Of a stretch of DNA of 64,000 nucleotides, positions 52,036 to 60,122 are shown piece by piece. Every line of letters starts with the position of its first letter. Within the stretch, counting starts at the first letter, position 1. Both the position numbers and the translations under genes were made by a program. The DNA is from Pseudomonas viridiflava (GTDB lineage Bacteria > Pseudomonadota > Gammaproteobacteria > Pseudomonadales > Pseudomonadaceae), in assembly GCF_900590885.1 (NCBI RefSeq), contig NZ_UUON01000048.1, positions 248,001-312,000 of the forward strand. Direction: 5' to 3'. The notes beneath the pieces are model-generated. The model searched no databases. It worked only from the letters and a program-made list of their open reading frames with translations, and had not been told where the DNA came from.

Positions 52036-52773
52036 ATGAACAGCGAAGAGCAAACCCTGATCGATGGACTGTTTTCACGGTTGCAGCAAGCCGAAACGGA
52101 CTCAGCCCCCCGCGATGCGCAAGCAGAAGCGCGGATCAAGGAGCACATGACTCGCCAACCGGCGGCCGGGTACTACATGACCCAGTCGATCCTGGTGCAG
52201 GAACACGCGCTTAAAAGCCTGGACGCGCAGAACAAAGAGCAGGCGCAGCAGATTCAGCAATTGCAGGATGAGTTGCAGCGGGCCAAGTCCGCGCAGGCGG
52301 CTCCGGCGAGCAGCGGTGGGTTCCTGTCGAGCATCTTTGGTGGCGGCGCTTCCCGTGATCCGCAACCGTCGCCAAGCAATTCGGGCGGCGGCTGGCGTGA
52401 ACCGACGCGGCCTGGGTTCAGTGGCCAGCCTGCGCCACAGCAAAACTATCAACAGCCCCAACAACCCGCCGCCGCTCCGGTGGGCAGTGGCTTCCTTGGC
52501 GGCGCGATGAAAACCGCAGCCGGCGTGGCCGGTGGTGTGTTGCTGGCCGAAGGCATCAGCAGCCTGTTCAACCACAACTCGCAGCAGCCGCAAGTGGTGG
52601 AAGAAATCATCCGCGAAGAGCCGGCGCCTGCCAGTGACAATGGCAACTGGGGCAACGACGACCAGAAATTTGCCGGCAATGACAACTGGGGCGGCAACAA
52701 CTCGGACAGCTTCGCCGACAGCGACTATTCCGACGATTCCTCTTCCTTCGGCGACGACGATTCCTTCGTCTGA
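52036..52773 (+). CDS. DUF2076 family protein
   Basis: The 245-residue protein has a conserved N terminus (residues 1-90; MNSEEQTLIDGLFSRLQQAE, AAGYYMTQSILVQEHALK) with a coiled coil at 60-85. A Gly/Ser/Pro/Gln-rich linker (90-155) follows, then a glycine-rich hydrophobic stretch (GSGFLGGAMKTAAGVAGGVLLAEGIS) that could insert into a membrane, and an acidic Asn/Asp/Ser tail. This is the DUF2076 layout. The function is unknown. A strong terminator follows, so it is transcribed alone. Confidence 0.88.
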   Translation: MNSEEQTLIDGLFSRLQQAETDSAPRDAQAEARIKEHMTRQPAAGYYMTQSILVQEHALKSLDAQNKEQAQQIQQLQDELQRAKSAQAAPASSGGFLSSIFGGGASRDPQPSPSNSGGGWREPTRPGFSGQPAPQQNYQQPQQPAAAPVGSGFLGGAMKTAAGVAGGVLLAEGISSLFNHNSQQPQVVEEIIREEPAPASDNGNWGNDDQKFAGNDNWGGNNSDSFADSDYSDDSSSFGDDDSFV

Positions 52774-52783
52774 CCCTCGCGGC

Positions 52784-52815
52784 CCGGGGCGCTTCGTCGC
52801 CCCGGTCTGATTTTT
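52784..52815 (+). terminator. Terminator of the DUF2076 gene
   Basis: An eight-base stem, CCGGGGCG/CGCCCCGG with a CTTCGT loop, lies 11 bases past the stop; TTTTT follows at five bases. Confidence 0.7.
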
Positions 52816-52890
52816 CCCGGAAACGCCCCTGCGGCTGGCATACTGGCACCCTTTCCGGGCCCGGGCGCCTGGCTGTCATGAGGAAGTGCG

Positions 52891-53367
52891 GTGAAGAAAA
52901 TTGCAGTGTTCGCCGATGTTCAGAACCTCTACTACACCGTTCGCCAGGCCTATGGCTGCCACTTCAACTATGCCGCGTTGTGGGCTGACATCAGTTCGCG
53001 CGGGCAGATCGTCGAGGCGTACGCGTATGCCATCGACCGTGGCGACAGCAAGCAGCAGCAGTTCCAGCAGATCCTGCGCAACCTGGGCTTTACGGTAAAA
53101 CTCAAACCCTACATCCAGCGCAGCGACGGCTCGGCCAAGGGCGACTGGGACGTGGGCATCACCATCGACATCATGGACGCCGCCGACCACGTCGACGAAA
53201 TCGTGCTGGCCTCCGGCGACGGTGATTTTGACATGTTGCTCGACCGCATCATCCACAAGCACGGCGTTGAAGCCGTGGCGTATGGCGTGCCGGGGCTGAC
53301 CGCCAATTCGCTGATACGCGCCGCCAGCCGCTACGTGCCGATCGAAGGCGCGTTGCTGCTCAAATAG
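52891..53367 (+). CDS. NYN-domain (LabA/DUF88-type) putative ribonuclease
   Basis: The 158-residue protein is a single NYN domain, a PIN-like nuclease fold found in RNA-processing enzymes. The acidic site residues are visible as Asp9 (FADVQNLYY), Asp87 and Asp93 (KGDWDVGITIDIMD), and Asp110 and Asp112 (LASGDGDFDML). It begins with GTG, after GAGGAAGTG. It lies 28 bases upstream of a DEDDh exonuclease in the same direction. RNA cleavage is inferred from the fold; the target is unknown. Confidence 0.88.
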   Translation: MKKIAVFADVQNLYYTVRQAYGCHFNYAALWADISSRGQIVEAYAYAIDRGDSKQQQFQQILRNLGFTVKLKPYIQRSDGSAKGDWDVGITIDIMDAADHVDEIVLASGDGDFDMLLDRIIHKHGVEAVAYGVPGLTANSLIRAASRYVPIEGALLLK

Positions 53368-53395
53368 ATTTTTTTAAGACGGAGTTGGAACAGGT

Positions 53396-54007
53396 TTGGA
53401 ACGTATAGCGGTCATCGACTTTGAAACCACCGGCATCACCCCGAGCAGCCACTGCCGCGCCACGGAAATTGCCGTGGTCATCCTCGAGCGTGGCCAGATC
53501 GTGGACCGCTACCAGAGCCTGATGAAGACCGGCGTGCGTGTGCCGGGTTTTATCGAACAACTCACCGGCATCAGCAACGCCATGCTGAGCAGCGCGCCGC
53601 CGGCCGAGCGAGTGATGAACGAAGTCAACGAATTTGTCGGCACCACACCCCTGCTGGCCCACAACGCCGCGTTCGACCAGAAATTCTGGGACTTTGAGCT
53701 CGGCCTGATCCGCCGCACCCGCCTGCAGAAATTCGCCTGCTCCCTGCTCCTGGCCCGCCGCCTCATGCCGGCTGCGCCGAACCACAAACTCGGCACCTTG
53801 AATTCATTCGCAAAGCTGCCCCATACCGGCCAGGCCCACCGGGCCATGGCGGATGCGGAAATGGCCGCCAACCTCACCGCGCACCTGGCCCAGGAACTGC
53901 GCGGTACCCATGGCCTGCGCGAGCTGTCCCACGACCTGCTGTGCACCCTGCAGAAAGTGCCGGCGGCGAAAATCAATGAGCAACTGAAGAAGCATCGCGG
54001 GTTCTGA
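53396..54007 (+). CDS. DEDDh-type 3'-5' exonuclease (DnaQ/PolC-epsilon-like)
   Basis: The 203-residue protein carries all five residues of the DEDDh family: Asp8 and Glu10 (VIDFETTG), Asp94 (HNAAFDQKFWDFE), and His148 with Asp153 (HRAMADAEMAANL). The closest functions are proofreading or repair 3'-5' exonuclease and RNase T-like trimming. Its domain starts two residues in, so the TTG at 53396 is the only fitting start. It follows the NYN gene by 28 bases and is likely cotranscribed with it. A REP unit follows. Confidence 0.88.
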   Translation: MERIAVIDFETTGITPSSHCRATEIAVVILERGQIVDRYQSLMKTGVRVPGFIEQLTGISNAMLSSAPPAERVMNEVNEFVGTTPLLAHNAAFDQKFWDFELGLIRRTRLQKFACSLLLARRLMPAAPNHKLGTLNSFAKLPHTGQAHRAMADAEMAANLTAHLAQELRGTHGLRELSHDLLCTLQKVPAAKINEQLKKHRGF

Positions 54008-54043
54008 CCCCGAGCGCGTTCTCAAGATCAATGAAGCTCTAAA

Positions 54044-54088
54044 TGTGGGAGGGGCGGTGCGACGATTCGACTTGCCCCCGATGGCGGT
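54044..54088. repeat. REP unit with extra loop segment
   Basis: GTGGGAGGGGCGGTGCGACG is followed by ATTCGACTTGCCCCCGATGGCGG. It carries in reverse the 16-base loop segment of the copies at 20432 and 26331, but keeps the GATGGCGG tail. It ends four bases before the next gene's stop. Confidence 0.8.
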
Positions 54089-54091
54089 GGG

Positions 54092-54553
54092 TCAGCCAGC
54101 ACTTTTCCCATTGCCCGCCAACTGCCCCAACGGCACCCGCCGCTCTATCGCGCTCGACAAGATGATCGACGTCTTGCTGAACCCAAACTTCGCAATCCGG
54201 TTAATCAAATTCTCCAACTCCGGCATCGAGCCCACTGCCGCTTGCATGATCACGCACGGATCACCGGTCACTCGGTGGCATTCGGTCAGTTCGGGGATTT
54301 CGGCCAGGGCGTCGTACACCTTTTGGCTGCCGTGGTTGGTCAGGCGCAACTCAATCACGCATTGGATCGGCAACCCCACTTTGGACAAGTCGACCTTGGC
54401 CTGATAGCCGGTGATCACTCCGCTGGCTTCCAGCTTGGCCACGCGTTCAGCCACGGCGGGGGCGGAGAGGTTTACCTTGCGGGCCAGTTGCGCGTAGGAG
54501 GCGCGGCCGTCTTCGAGCAGGGCGCTGAGGAGCATGCGGTCGTATTTGTCCAT
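54092..54553 (-). CDS. Lrp/AsnC family transcriptional regulator (second copy)
   Basis: The 153-residue protein has a helix-turn-helix (residues about 5-58; YAQLARKVNLSAPAVAERVAKLE) and a RAM effector domain (about 65-140). It is divergent from an EamA-type exporter gene with a 161-base gap, the usual arrangement of an amino-acid-responsive regulator beside the exporter it controls. It differs clearly from the Lrp-type protein at 42841. The effector is unknown; an amino acid is likely. Confidence 0.92.
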   Translation of the reverse strand: MDKYDRMLLSALLEDGRASYAQLARKVNLSAPAVAERVAKLEASGVITGYQAKVDLSKVGLPIQCVIELRLTNHGSQKVYDALAEIPELTECHRVTGDPCVIMQAAVGSMPELENLINRIAKFGFSKTSIILSSAIERRVPLGQLAGNGKSAG

Positions 54554-54714
54554 GATAAGGCTCCAGTAGTACGTGGCTTTCGAAACAACGGTTTATAGCC
54601 TTCATAACCATGCTTTGAAAAGTGTACCGGCGGTTTAAACAGGTTTTGTAACTTATGTTTAAGCACCTGCCTTTTTAGAATAAGCCTCTCTTATCTCTGC
54701 CTTAGAGCTGCCCA

Positions 54715-55611
54715 ATGCCTGGCCCACGTCGCTTTCCCTTACCGTTGATCGCCGCCTTTTTTGCGTTGTACGTGATTTGGGGTTCCACCTACCTGGTGAT
54801 CCGCATCGGCGTGGAGTACTGGCCGCCGCTGATGCTGGGCGGGATTCGCTTTCTGCTGGCGGGCGCGGCGATGTATGGCTTTTTGCGCTGGCGTGGGGCG
54901 CCGGCGCCGACCTGGGAGCAGTGGAAGGCGGCGGCCAAGATCGGCATTTTGCTGCTGACCTTCGGTAACGGCGCGGTGAGTGTGGCCGAGCACACCGGGG
55001 TGTCGTCCGGCGTGGCGGCGCTGGCGGTGGCGACGGTGCCGCTGTTTACCTTGCTGTGTGGCTACTTCTGGGGCGCGCGCAATACCCGGCTGGAATGGGC
55101 CGGGGTGATCCTGGGGATGGTCGGCATTGCCATGCTGAATATGGGCAGCACCTTGCAATCGAGCCCGATGGGCGCGGCGTTGCTGCTGTTCGCCGCCGCT
55201 TCGTGGGCGTTTGGCTCGGTGTGGAGCCGCCGCCTGCCGCTGCCGCCGGGTGCCATGGCCAGCGCGGCGGAAATGCTGGTGGCCGGCGTCACGCTGCTGA
55301 TCGCCAGTGCGCTCACCGGCGAACACCTGCAAGCAATGCCGCCGCTGGAAGGCTGGCTGGCTCTGGCCTATCTGGCCGTGTTCGGCTCGATCATCGCCTT
55401 CAATGCCTATATGTACCTGCTCAAGCACGTACGCCCGGCGGCGGCGACCAGTTATGCCTACGTCAACCCGGCGGTGGCGGTGTTGCTGGGGATTGTGTTT
55501 ATCGGCGAGACCATCGGCCTGGAAGAATCCCTGGCGATGCTGGTGATTATCAGCGCGGTGCTGCTGATCAGCCTGCCCCAGTGGCGCAAGCCCAAGCCGG
55601 AAATAAGGTAA
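54715..55611 (+). CDS. EamA/DMT family exporter
   Basis: The 298-residue protein has about ten membrane helices in two repeats (residues 8-140 and 150-292), the EamA/RhaT fold of drug and metabolite exporters. It resembles YedA-type permeases: WGSTYLVIRIGVEYWPPLML near the start and YVNPAVAVLLGIVFIGETIGLEE near the end. With the divergent Lrp/AsnC regulator it probably exports an amino acid or related metabolite; that is inferred from context. Confidence 0.92.
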   Translation: MPGPRRFPLPLIAAFFALYVIWGSTYLVIRIGVEYWPPLMLGGIRFLLAGAAMYGFLRWRGAPAPTWEQWKAAAKIGILLLTFGNGAVSVAEHTGVSSGVAALAVATVPLFTLLCGYFWGARNTRLEWAGVILGMVGIAMLNMGSTLQSSPMGAALLLFAAASWAFGSVWSRRLPLPPGAMASAAEMLVAGVTLLIASALTGEHLQAMPPLEGWLALAYLAVFGSIIAFNAYMYLLKHVRPAAATSYAYVNPAVAVLLGIVFIGETIGLEESLAMLVIISAVLLISLPQWRKPKPEIR

Positions 55612-55660
55612 ACTGCCGCGCATTACGCGCTGTGCGCCGAATTTTCCCTACGGTAACTAC

Positions 55661-56998
55661 ATGACTTTCGCCACCCTTGGCCTGATCGAACCCTTGCTGC
55701 GCGCCCTCGAGACGCTTGGCTACCAGACCCCGACGCCGGTGCAGGCGCAAGCCATTCCGGCGGTGCTGGCCGGTCGCGACCTGATGGCTGCGGCCCAGAC
55801 CGGCACCGGTAAAACCGCCGGCTTCGCCTTGCCGCTGCTGCAACTGCTGACCATGGAAGGGCCGAAAGTCGCCGCCAACTCGGCGCGCGCGCTGATCCTG
55901 TGCCCCACCCGCGAACTGGCCGAGCAGGTTCACGCCAGCGTCGCCGAGTACGCGCAAAACCTGCCGCTCACCACCTACGCGGTGTACGGCGGCGTGAGCA
56001 TCAACCCGCAGATGATGAAGCTGCGCAAGGGCGTCGACATTCTGGTCGCCACCCCGGGCCGGCTGATCGATCTGTTCCGCCAGAACGCGCTGAAACTCAA
56101 CCAGTTGCAAACCCTGGTGCTGGACGAAGCCGACCGCATGCTCGACCTGGGCTTTTCCGAAGAGCTGGCGAACATCTACCGCATGCTGCCGAAAAAGCGC
56201 CAGACCCTGCTGTTCTCCGCGACCTTCTCCGATGAAATCCGCACGCTGGCCGGGCAGATGCTCAACGACCCGCTGAGCATTGAAGTGAGCCCGCGCAACG
56301 TCGCCGCCAACACCGTGAAGCAATGGGTGGTGCCGGTCGACAAGAAGCGCAAGGCCGAGCTGTTTGTGCACCTGATGCGCAAAGGCCGCTGGAAGCAGGT
56401 GCTGGTGTTCGCCAAGACCCGTAACGGCGTGGACGCGCTGGTGGATAAGTTGCAGGGCCTGGGCATCAACGCCGACGGCATCCATGGCGACAAGCCACAA
56501 GCCACGCGCCAACGTGCGCTGGACCGCTTCAAGAGCAGCGACGTGCAGATCCTGGTGGCCACCGACGTGGCGGCCCGCGGCCTGGATATCGAAGACTTGC
56601 CGATGGTGGTCAACTTCGACCTGCCGATTGTGGCCGAGGACTACATCCACCGTATCGGCCGTACCGGGCGTGCGGGCAACACCGGTGAGGCGATTTCCCT
56701 GGTGTGCGCCGATGAAGTGAACATGCTGTCTGCCATCGAGATGCTCACGCGTCAGACCTTGACCCGCCATATGGAACAGGATTTCGAACCGGAACACCGC
56801 GTGCCGGAAACCGATGCCAGCGGGCAGGTAGTGAAGAAACCGAAAAAGCCGAAGAAGCCTAAAGCATCCGGGGGTGGTGGCGGTAAGCGCAACCTGGGTA
56901 AGTGGGTGGACAGTGGTGAGGTGGCGCCGTCGGAGCCTTCGATCAAGCCGGTGCGTAAGGTGCCGGTGTTTAATACTGGGCCGCGTAAGAAGAAGTAA
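55661..56998 (+). CDS. rhlE: DEAD-box RNA helicase RhlE
   Basis: The 445-residue helicase unwinds RNA in ribosome assembly and mRNA decay. Visible motifs are the Q motif (TPTPVQAQAIP), Walker A AQTGTGKT (45-52), PTRELAEQ, DEAD at 155-158, SATF, and HRIGRTGRAG. A basic Lys/Pro/Gly-rich tail of about 65 residues (KKPKKPKKPKASGGGGG) follows the core, the type that mediates RNA or RNase E binding. RhlE is one of several DEAD-box paralogues in Pseudomonas. Confidence 0.94.
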   Translation: MTFATLGLIEPLLRALETLGYQTPTPVQAQAIPAVLAGRDLMAAAQTGTGKTAGFALPLLQLLTMEGPKVAANSARALILCPTRELAEQVHASVAEYAQNLPLTTYAVYGGVSINPQMMKLRKGVDILVATPGRLIDLFRQNALKLNQLQTLVLDEADRMLDLGFSEELANIYRMLPKKRQTLLFSATFSDEIRTLAGQMLNDPLSIEVSPRNVAANTVKQWVVPVDKKRKAELFVHLMRKGRWKQVLVFAKTRNGVDALVDKLQGLGINADGIHGDKPQATRQRALDRFKSSDVQILVATDVAARGLDIEDLPMVVNFDLPIVAEDYIHRIGRTGRAGNTGEAISLVCADEVNMLSAIEMLTRQTLTRHMEQDFEPEHRVPETDASGQVVKKPKKPKKPKASGGGGGKRNLGKWVDSGEVAPSEPSIKPVRKVPVFNTGPRKKK

Positions 56999-57017
56999 TT
57001 TGCGGTGTGGCTGATGG

Positions 57018-57098
57018 CCCTATCGGGGGCAAGCCCCCTCCCACATTTGAAAGTATTCACAATTCAAGTGTGGGAGGGGGCTTGCCCCCGATGGCGGC
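57018..57098. repeat. REP pair in diverging orientation after rhlE
   Basis: An ATCGGGGGCAAGCCCCC unit and a GTGGGAGGGGG...GATGGCGG unit face away from each other, as at 18668. It lies between the convergent rhlE and flavoprotein genes. Confidence 0.85.
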
Positions 57099-57118
57099 TT
57101 AGAATCCACCACAAAATC

Positions 57119-58345
57119 TCAACCCTTAAGCCACTCCACCATCCCCCGCCCAGCCGCTCTGCCACTGGCAAAACACCCCGTCAGCAAATACCCACCGGTC
57201 GGCGCTTCCCAATCCAGCATCTCGCCCGCACAAAACACCCCCGGCAACTGCTTGAGCATCAAGCGCTCATCCAGCGCCTCAAACGGCACACCGCCGGCGG
57301 TGCTGATCGCCTCATCCAGCGGCCGGGTTTTCACCAGGGTCAGCGGCAACGCCTTGATATCCACCGCCAACTGGGCCGGATCATTGAAATGTTCCGCCGG
57401 CGCCAACTCGCGCAACAGCGCGGCCTTGACCCCATCCAACCCCAACTGGCTGTGCAAATGCTTGCTCATCGAGCGCGACCCGCGTGGCTTGGCCAGCGCC
57501 GCCTGCACCTTGTCCAACGGCTTGCTCGGCAACAGGTCGATGTGCACGGTGGCCGCGCCATCGCGGTTGATAGCCTCACGAATCGGCGCCGACAGTGCAT
57601 AGATCAGGCTGCCTTCGATGCCGGTGGCGGTGACCACGCATTCGCCGAGCCGAGGTCTATCGTCGCCCAGCCCGATGGCGACGTTTTTCAGCGGCGCCCC
57701 GGCGAATTTGCTGACCATCAGTTCGCTCCAGGCCGACACCTCGAAGCCACAGTTGCTCGGTTGCAGCCGCGCATAAGGCACGCCGCGATCCTCCAGCAGT
57801 TTGAGCCACGCACCATCGGAACCCAGGCGCGACCAACTGCCGCCGCCCAGGGCCAGCAGCACCGCATCGCTGTGGATAGTTTTTTCGCCGTCGGGGCTGT
57901 GGATAAGTAACTCGCCGTCGGCATTCCAGCCGGTCCAGCGATGGCGGGTGTGGATAACCACGCCCTGGTCGCGCAGGCGCTTGAGCCAGGCGCGCAGCAG
58001 CGGGGCGGCTTTCATGTCGGTAGGAAACACCCGGCCGGAGGTGCCGACAAAGGTCTCGATCCCTAACCTGTGGATCCATTCGCACAAGGCGTCGGCCCCA
58101 AAGCTACGCAGCAACGGCGCCATGTGCGGCGCGCGTTCGGCGTAGCGCGAGAGAAACGCCGGGTACGCCTCGGAATGGGTGATGTTCATGCCGCCCACAC
58201 CGGCCAGCAGGAATTTACGCCCCACCGAGGGCATGCCGTCGTAGAGGTCGACCCGCACGCCCGCCAGGCTCAAGACTTCAGCGGCCATCAGCCCGGCTGG
58301 GCCGCCGCCGATAATAGTGACGTGTGGGGGAAGGGTCTGGGGCAT
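57119..58345 (-). CDS. HI0933-like / BaiN-type NAD(P)/FAD-dependent flavoprotein
   Basis: The 408-residue protein binds FAD through the N-terminal Rossmann motif TIIGGGPAGLMAAEVL and has the family marker KFLLAGVGGMNITHSE. A C-terminal GVFCAGEMLDWEAPTGGYLLTGCFASGRAAG completes the FAD site. It belongs to the HI0933/BaiN group of uncharacterised oxidoreductases. The Met before PQTLPPHV was chosen because the FAD motif lies just after. The substrate is unknown. Confidence 0.9.
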   Translation of the reverse strand: MPQTLPPHVTIIGGGPAGLMAAEVLSLAGVRVDLYDGMPSVGRKFLLAGVGGMNITHSEAYPAFLSRYAERAPHMAPLLRSFGADALCEWIHRLGIETFVGTSGRVFPTDMKAAPLLRAWLKRLRDQGVVIHTRHRWTGWNADGELLIHSPDGEKTIHSDAVLLALGGGSWSRLGSDGAWLKLLEDRGVPYARLQPSNCGFEVSAWSELMVSKFAGAPLKNVAIGLGDDRPRLGECVVTATGIEGSLIYALSAPIREAINRDGAATVHIDLLPSKPLDKVQAALAKPRGSRSMSKHLHSQLGLDGVKAALLRELAPAEHFNDPAQLAVDIKALPLTLVKTRPLDEAISTAGGVPFEALDERLMLKQLPGVFCAGEMLDWEAPTGGYLLTGCFASGRAAGRGMVEWLKG

Positions 58346-58494
58346 GGTTGGGCTACGGTCGTTTAATAGGCCGAGCATTCTACCCGACGACGGCGTGGCT
58401 GCCTGATCAAAAAACGTACACTTTCCTACAGGCCTTACGGCTAAACCCTTTCAGACCCTTACGCTCAAGTTATCCACAGGCCGTTCCACAGGCA

Positions 58495-58513
58495 TTGTGG
58501 GTAAAGCCCACAA
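58495..58513 (-). terminator. Hairpin after the HDAC-like gene
   Basis: TTGTGGG and CCCACAA pair around a five-base loop, immediately past the HDAC-like stop. No T-run follows. A perfect DnaA-box 9-mer, TTATCCACA, lies 17 bases further on (58470-58478), probably by chance. Confidence 0.4.
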
Positions 58514-58514
58514 C

Positions 58515-59435
58515 TCAGTGACAACCTGATGACGCCCACACCCGTTGCGCGCTGTGGTGCAGGATGCCGTGGCGGCGGGCCAGGGCGGGGCGGTCCTTGC
58601 TGTAGCCGCCGCCGATCACGCCCATCACCGGGATGTCGCGGCCCAGGCAATGGCGCATCACGCTTTCATCGCGGGCGGCCACGCCGGCGTCTGTCAGCTT
58701 GAGGTAACCGAGGGCGTCGTCCTTGTGCACATCGACGCCGGCGTCGTACAGCACCAGGTCGGGCTGGTACAGCGGCAGCAGGTAGTTGAGGGCGTCGTCC
58801 ACCACCTTGAGGTAGTCGGCATCGCCCATGCCCATGGGCAGCGGGATGTCCCAGTCGCTCTGGGCCTTGCGCGCGGGAAAGTTCTTTTCGCAGTGCAGCG
58901 ACACGGTGATGGCGTCCGGCGTGTCGTGGAGGATGCGCGCGGTGCCGTCGCCCTGGTGCACGTCGCAGTCGAAGATCAGCACGCGGTTGACCCGGCCGCT
59001 TTCCAGCAGGTAACGGCTGATCACCGCCAGGTCGTTGAAGATGCAAAAGCCCGCCGGGTAATCATAGTGGGCGTGGTGGGTGCCACCTGCGAGGTGGCAG
59101 GCCAGGCCGTGTTCCAGCGCCTGTTCCGCCGCCAGGATCGAGCCGCCCACCGCGCGCACGGTGCGCCGCGCCAGGGCTTCGCTCCAGGGCAGGCCGAGGC
59201 GGCGTTGGTCTTCGCGGGACAGGTCGCCGCTCATGTAGCGGGCGATATACCCAGGTTCATGGGCCAGGGCCAGAATCTCCGGGGGGCAGAGCTGGGGGCG
59301 CAGCAGCTGGCGGTCTTCGGTCAGCCCCGTGGACACCAGGTGGTCGCGCAGCAGGCGGAACTTGTCCATGGGGAAGCGGTGGTCCGCAGGGAACTCGGGG
59401 CTGTAGTCATCGTGGTAGATCAATGGCAAAGGCAT
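58515..59435 (-). CDS. HDAC-family (acetylpolyamine/histone deacetylase-like) amidohydrolase
   Basis: The 306-residue protein has the deacetylase fold: His120-His121 (GGTHHAHYDYPAGF), the zinc ligands Asp158 and His160 (FDCDVHQGDG) and Asp235 (DAGVDVHKDD), then GGGYSKD. Bacterial members remove acetyl groups from polyamines, acetoin-related compounds or protein lysines. The start before PLPLIYHDDYSPEFP was chosen as it matches the family. It is divergent from a GNAT acetyltransferase gene. Confidence 0.92.
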   Translation of the reverse strand: MPLPLIYHDDYSPEFPADHRFPMDKFRLLRDHLVSTGLTEDRQLLRPQLCPPEILALAHEPGYIARYMSGDLSREDQRRLGLPWSEALARRTVRAVGGSILAAEQALEHGLACHLAGGTHHAHYDYPAGFCIFNDLAVISRYLLESGRVNRVLIFDCDVHQGDGTARILHDTPDAITVSLHCEKNFPARKAQSDWDIPLPMGMGDADYLKVVDDALNYLLPLYQPDLVLYDAGVDVHKDDALGYLKLTDAGVAARDESVMRHCLGRDIPVMGVIGGGYSKDRPALARRHGILHHSAQRVWASSGCH

Positions 59436-59510
59436 GGGATTTTCTGACGGGAACCTGCGACGGATCATACCCGCGATGTACACTCACGCACATGGCAAGG
59501 GAGGGGACCC

Positions 59511-60080
59511 ATGGAGCCGATACTCGAATTGGAAAGCGCACGCCTGGTGCTGCGCCAATGGCGCGACGGCGACTTGCCGGAATTTGCGCGCATGTGCGCC
59601 GACCCACAGGTGATGCGCTATTTCCCGGCCAACTTGAGCCATCTGGAAAGCGCTGCGTTGATCGGCCGGATTCGCGGCCACTTCGCCGAATACGGCTTTG
59701 GCCTGTGGGCTTTGCAGCGCAAGGACAGCGGTGAATTTATCGGCCTGACCGGGCTGCAGAATGTCAGCTTTGAAGCGGACTTTACCCCGGCGGTGGAAAT
59801 CGGCTGGCGCCTGGCCCGCGAGCATTGGGGCCTGGGCTATGCCAGTGAAGCGGCCTGGACCGCGTTGCGATGCGGTTTCGACCGCTTGCAGCTGGATGAA
59901 ATCGTCGCCTTCACCACTGAAGCCAATCTGCCATCACAAAAAGTCATGCAGGCCATCGGTATGCATTACGATCCCCAGGCAGATTTTGAACACCCCAAGG
60001 TTGCAGCCGATGACCCGCTGCGCCCTCACGTTTTGTACCGCATCACCCGCGCCCAATGGTTGGACACGCTGCACGGATAG
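59511..60080 (+). CDS. GNAT acetyltransferase (RimJ/RimL-like)
   Basis: The 189-residue protein is a GNAT-fold N-acetyltransferase of the RimJ/RimL branch (Acetyltransf_3): LESARLVLRQWRDGDLPEF at the start, EIGWRLAREHWGLGYASEA in the acetyl-CoA site, and TTEANLPSQKVMQAIGMHY. Such enzymes modify ribosomal proteins, amino acids or small amines. The start follows GGGAGGGG. It lies opposite the HDAC-like gene, which may be chance or a matched pair. Confidence 0.9.
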   Translation: MEPILELESARLVLRQWRDGDLPEFARMCADPQVMRYFPANLSHLESAALIGRIRGHFAEYGFGLWALQRKDSGEFIGLTGLQNVSFEADFTPAVEIGWRLAREHWGLGYASEAAWTALRCGFDRLQLDEIVAFTTEANLPSQKVMQAIGMHYDPQADFEHPKVAADDPLRPHVLYRITRAQWLDTLHG

Positions 60081-60122
60081 CAGCCCGGAATGCCCCATAG
60101 AATAGATTTCAGGAGTTGCTCT

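Noticed and set aside
58470..58478. Perfect DnaA box TTATCCACA, possible origin
   Set aside because: A single box with no cluster, AT-rich unwinding region or dnaA/gidA neighbours; a chance match.
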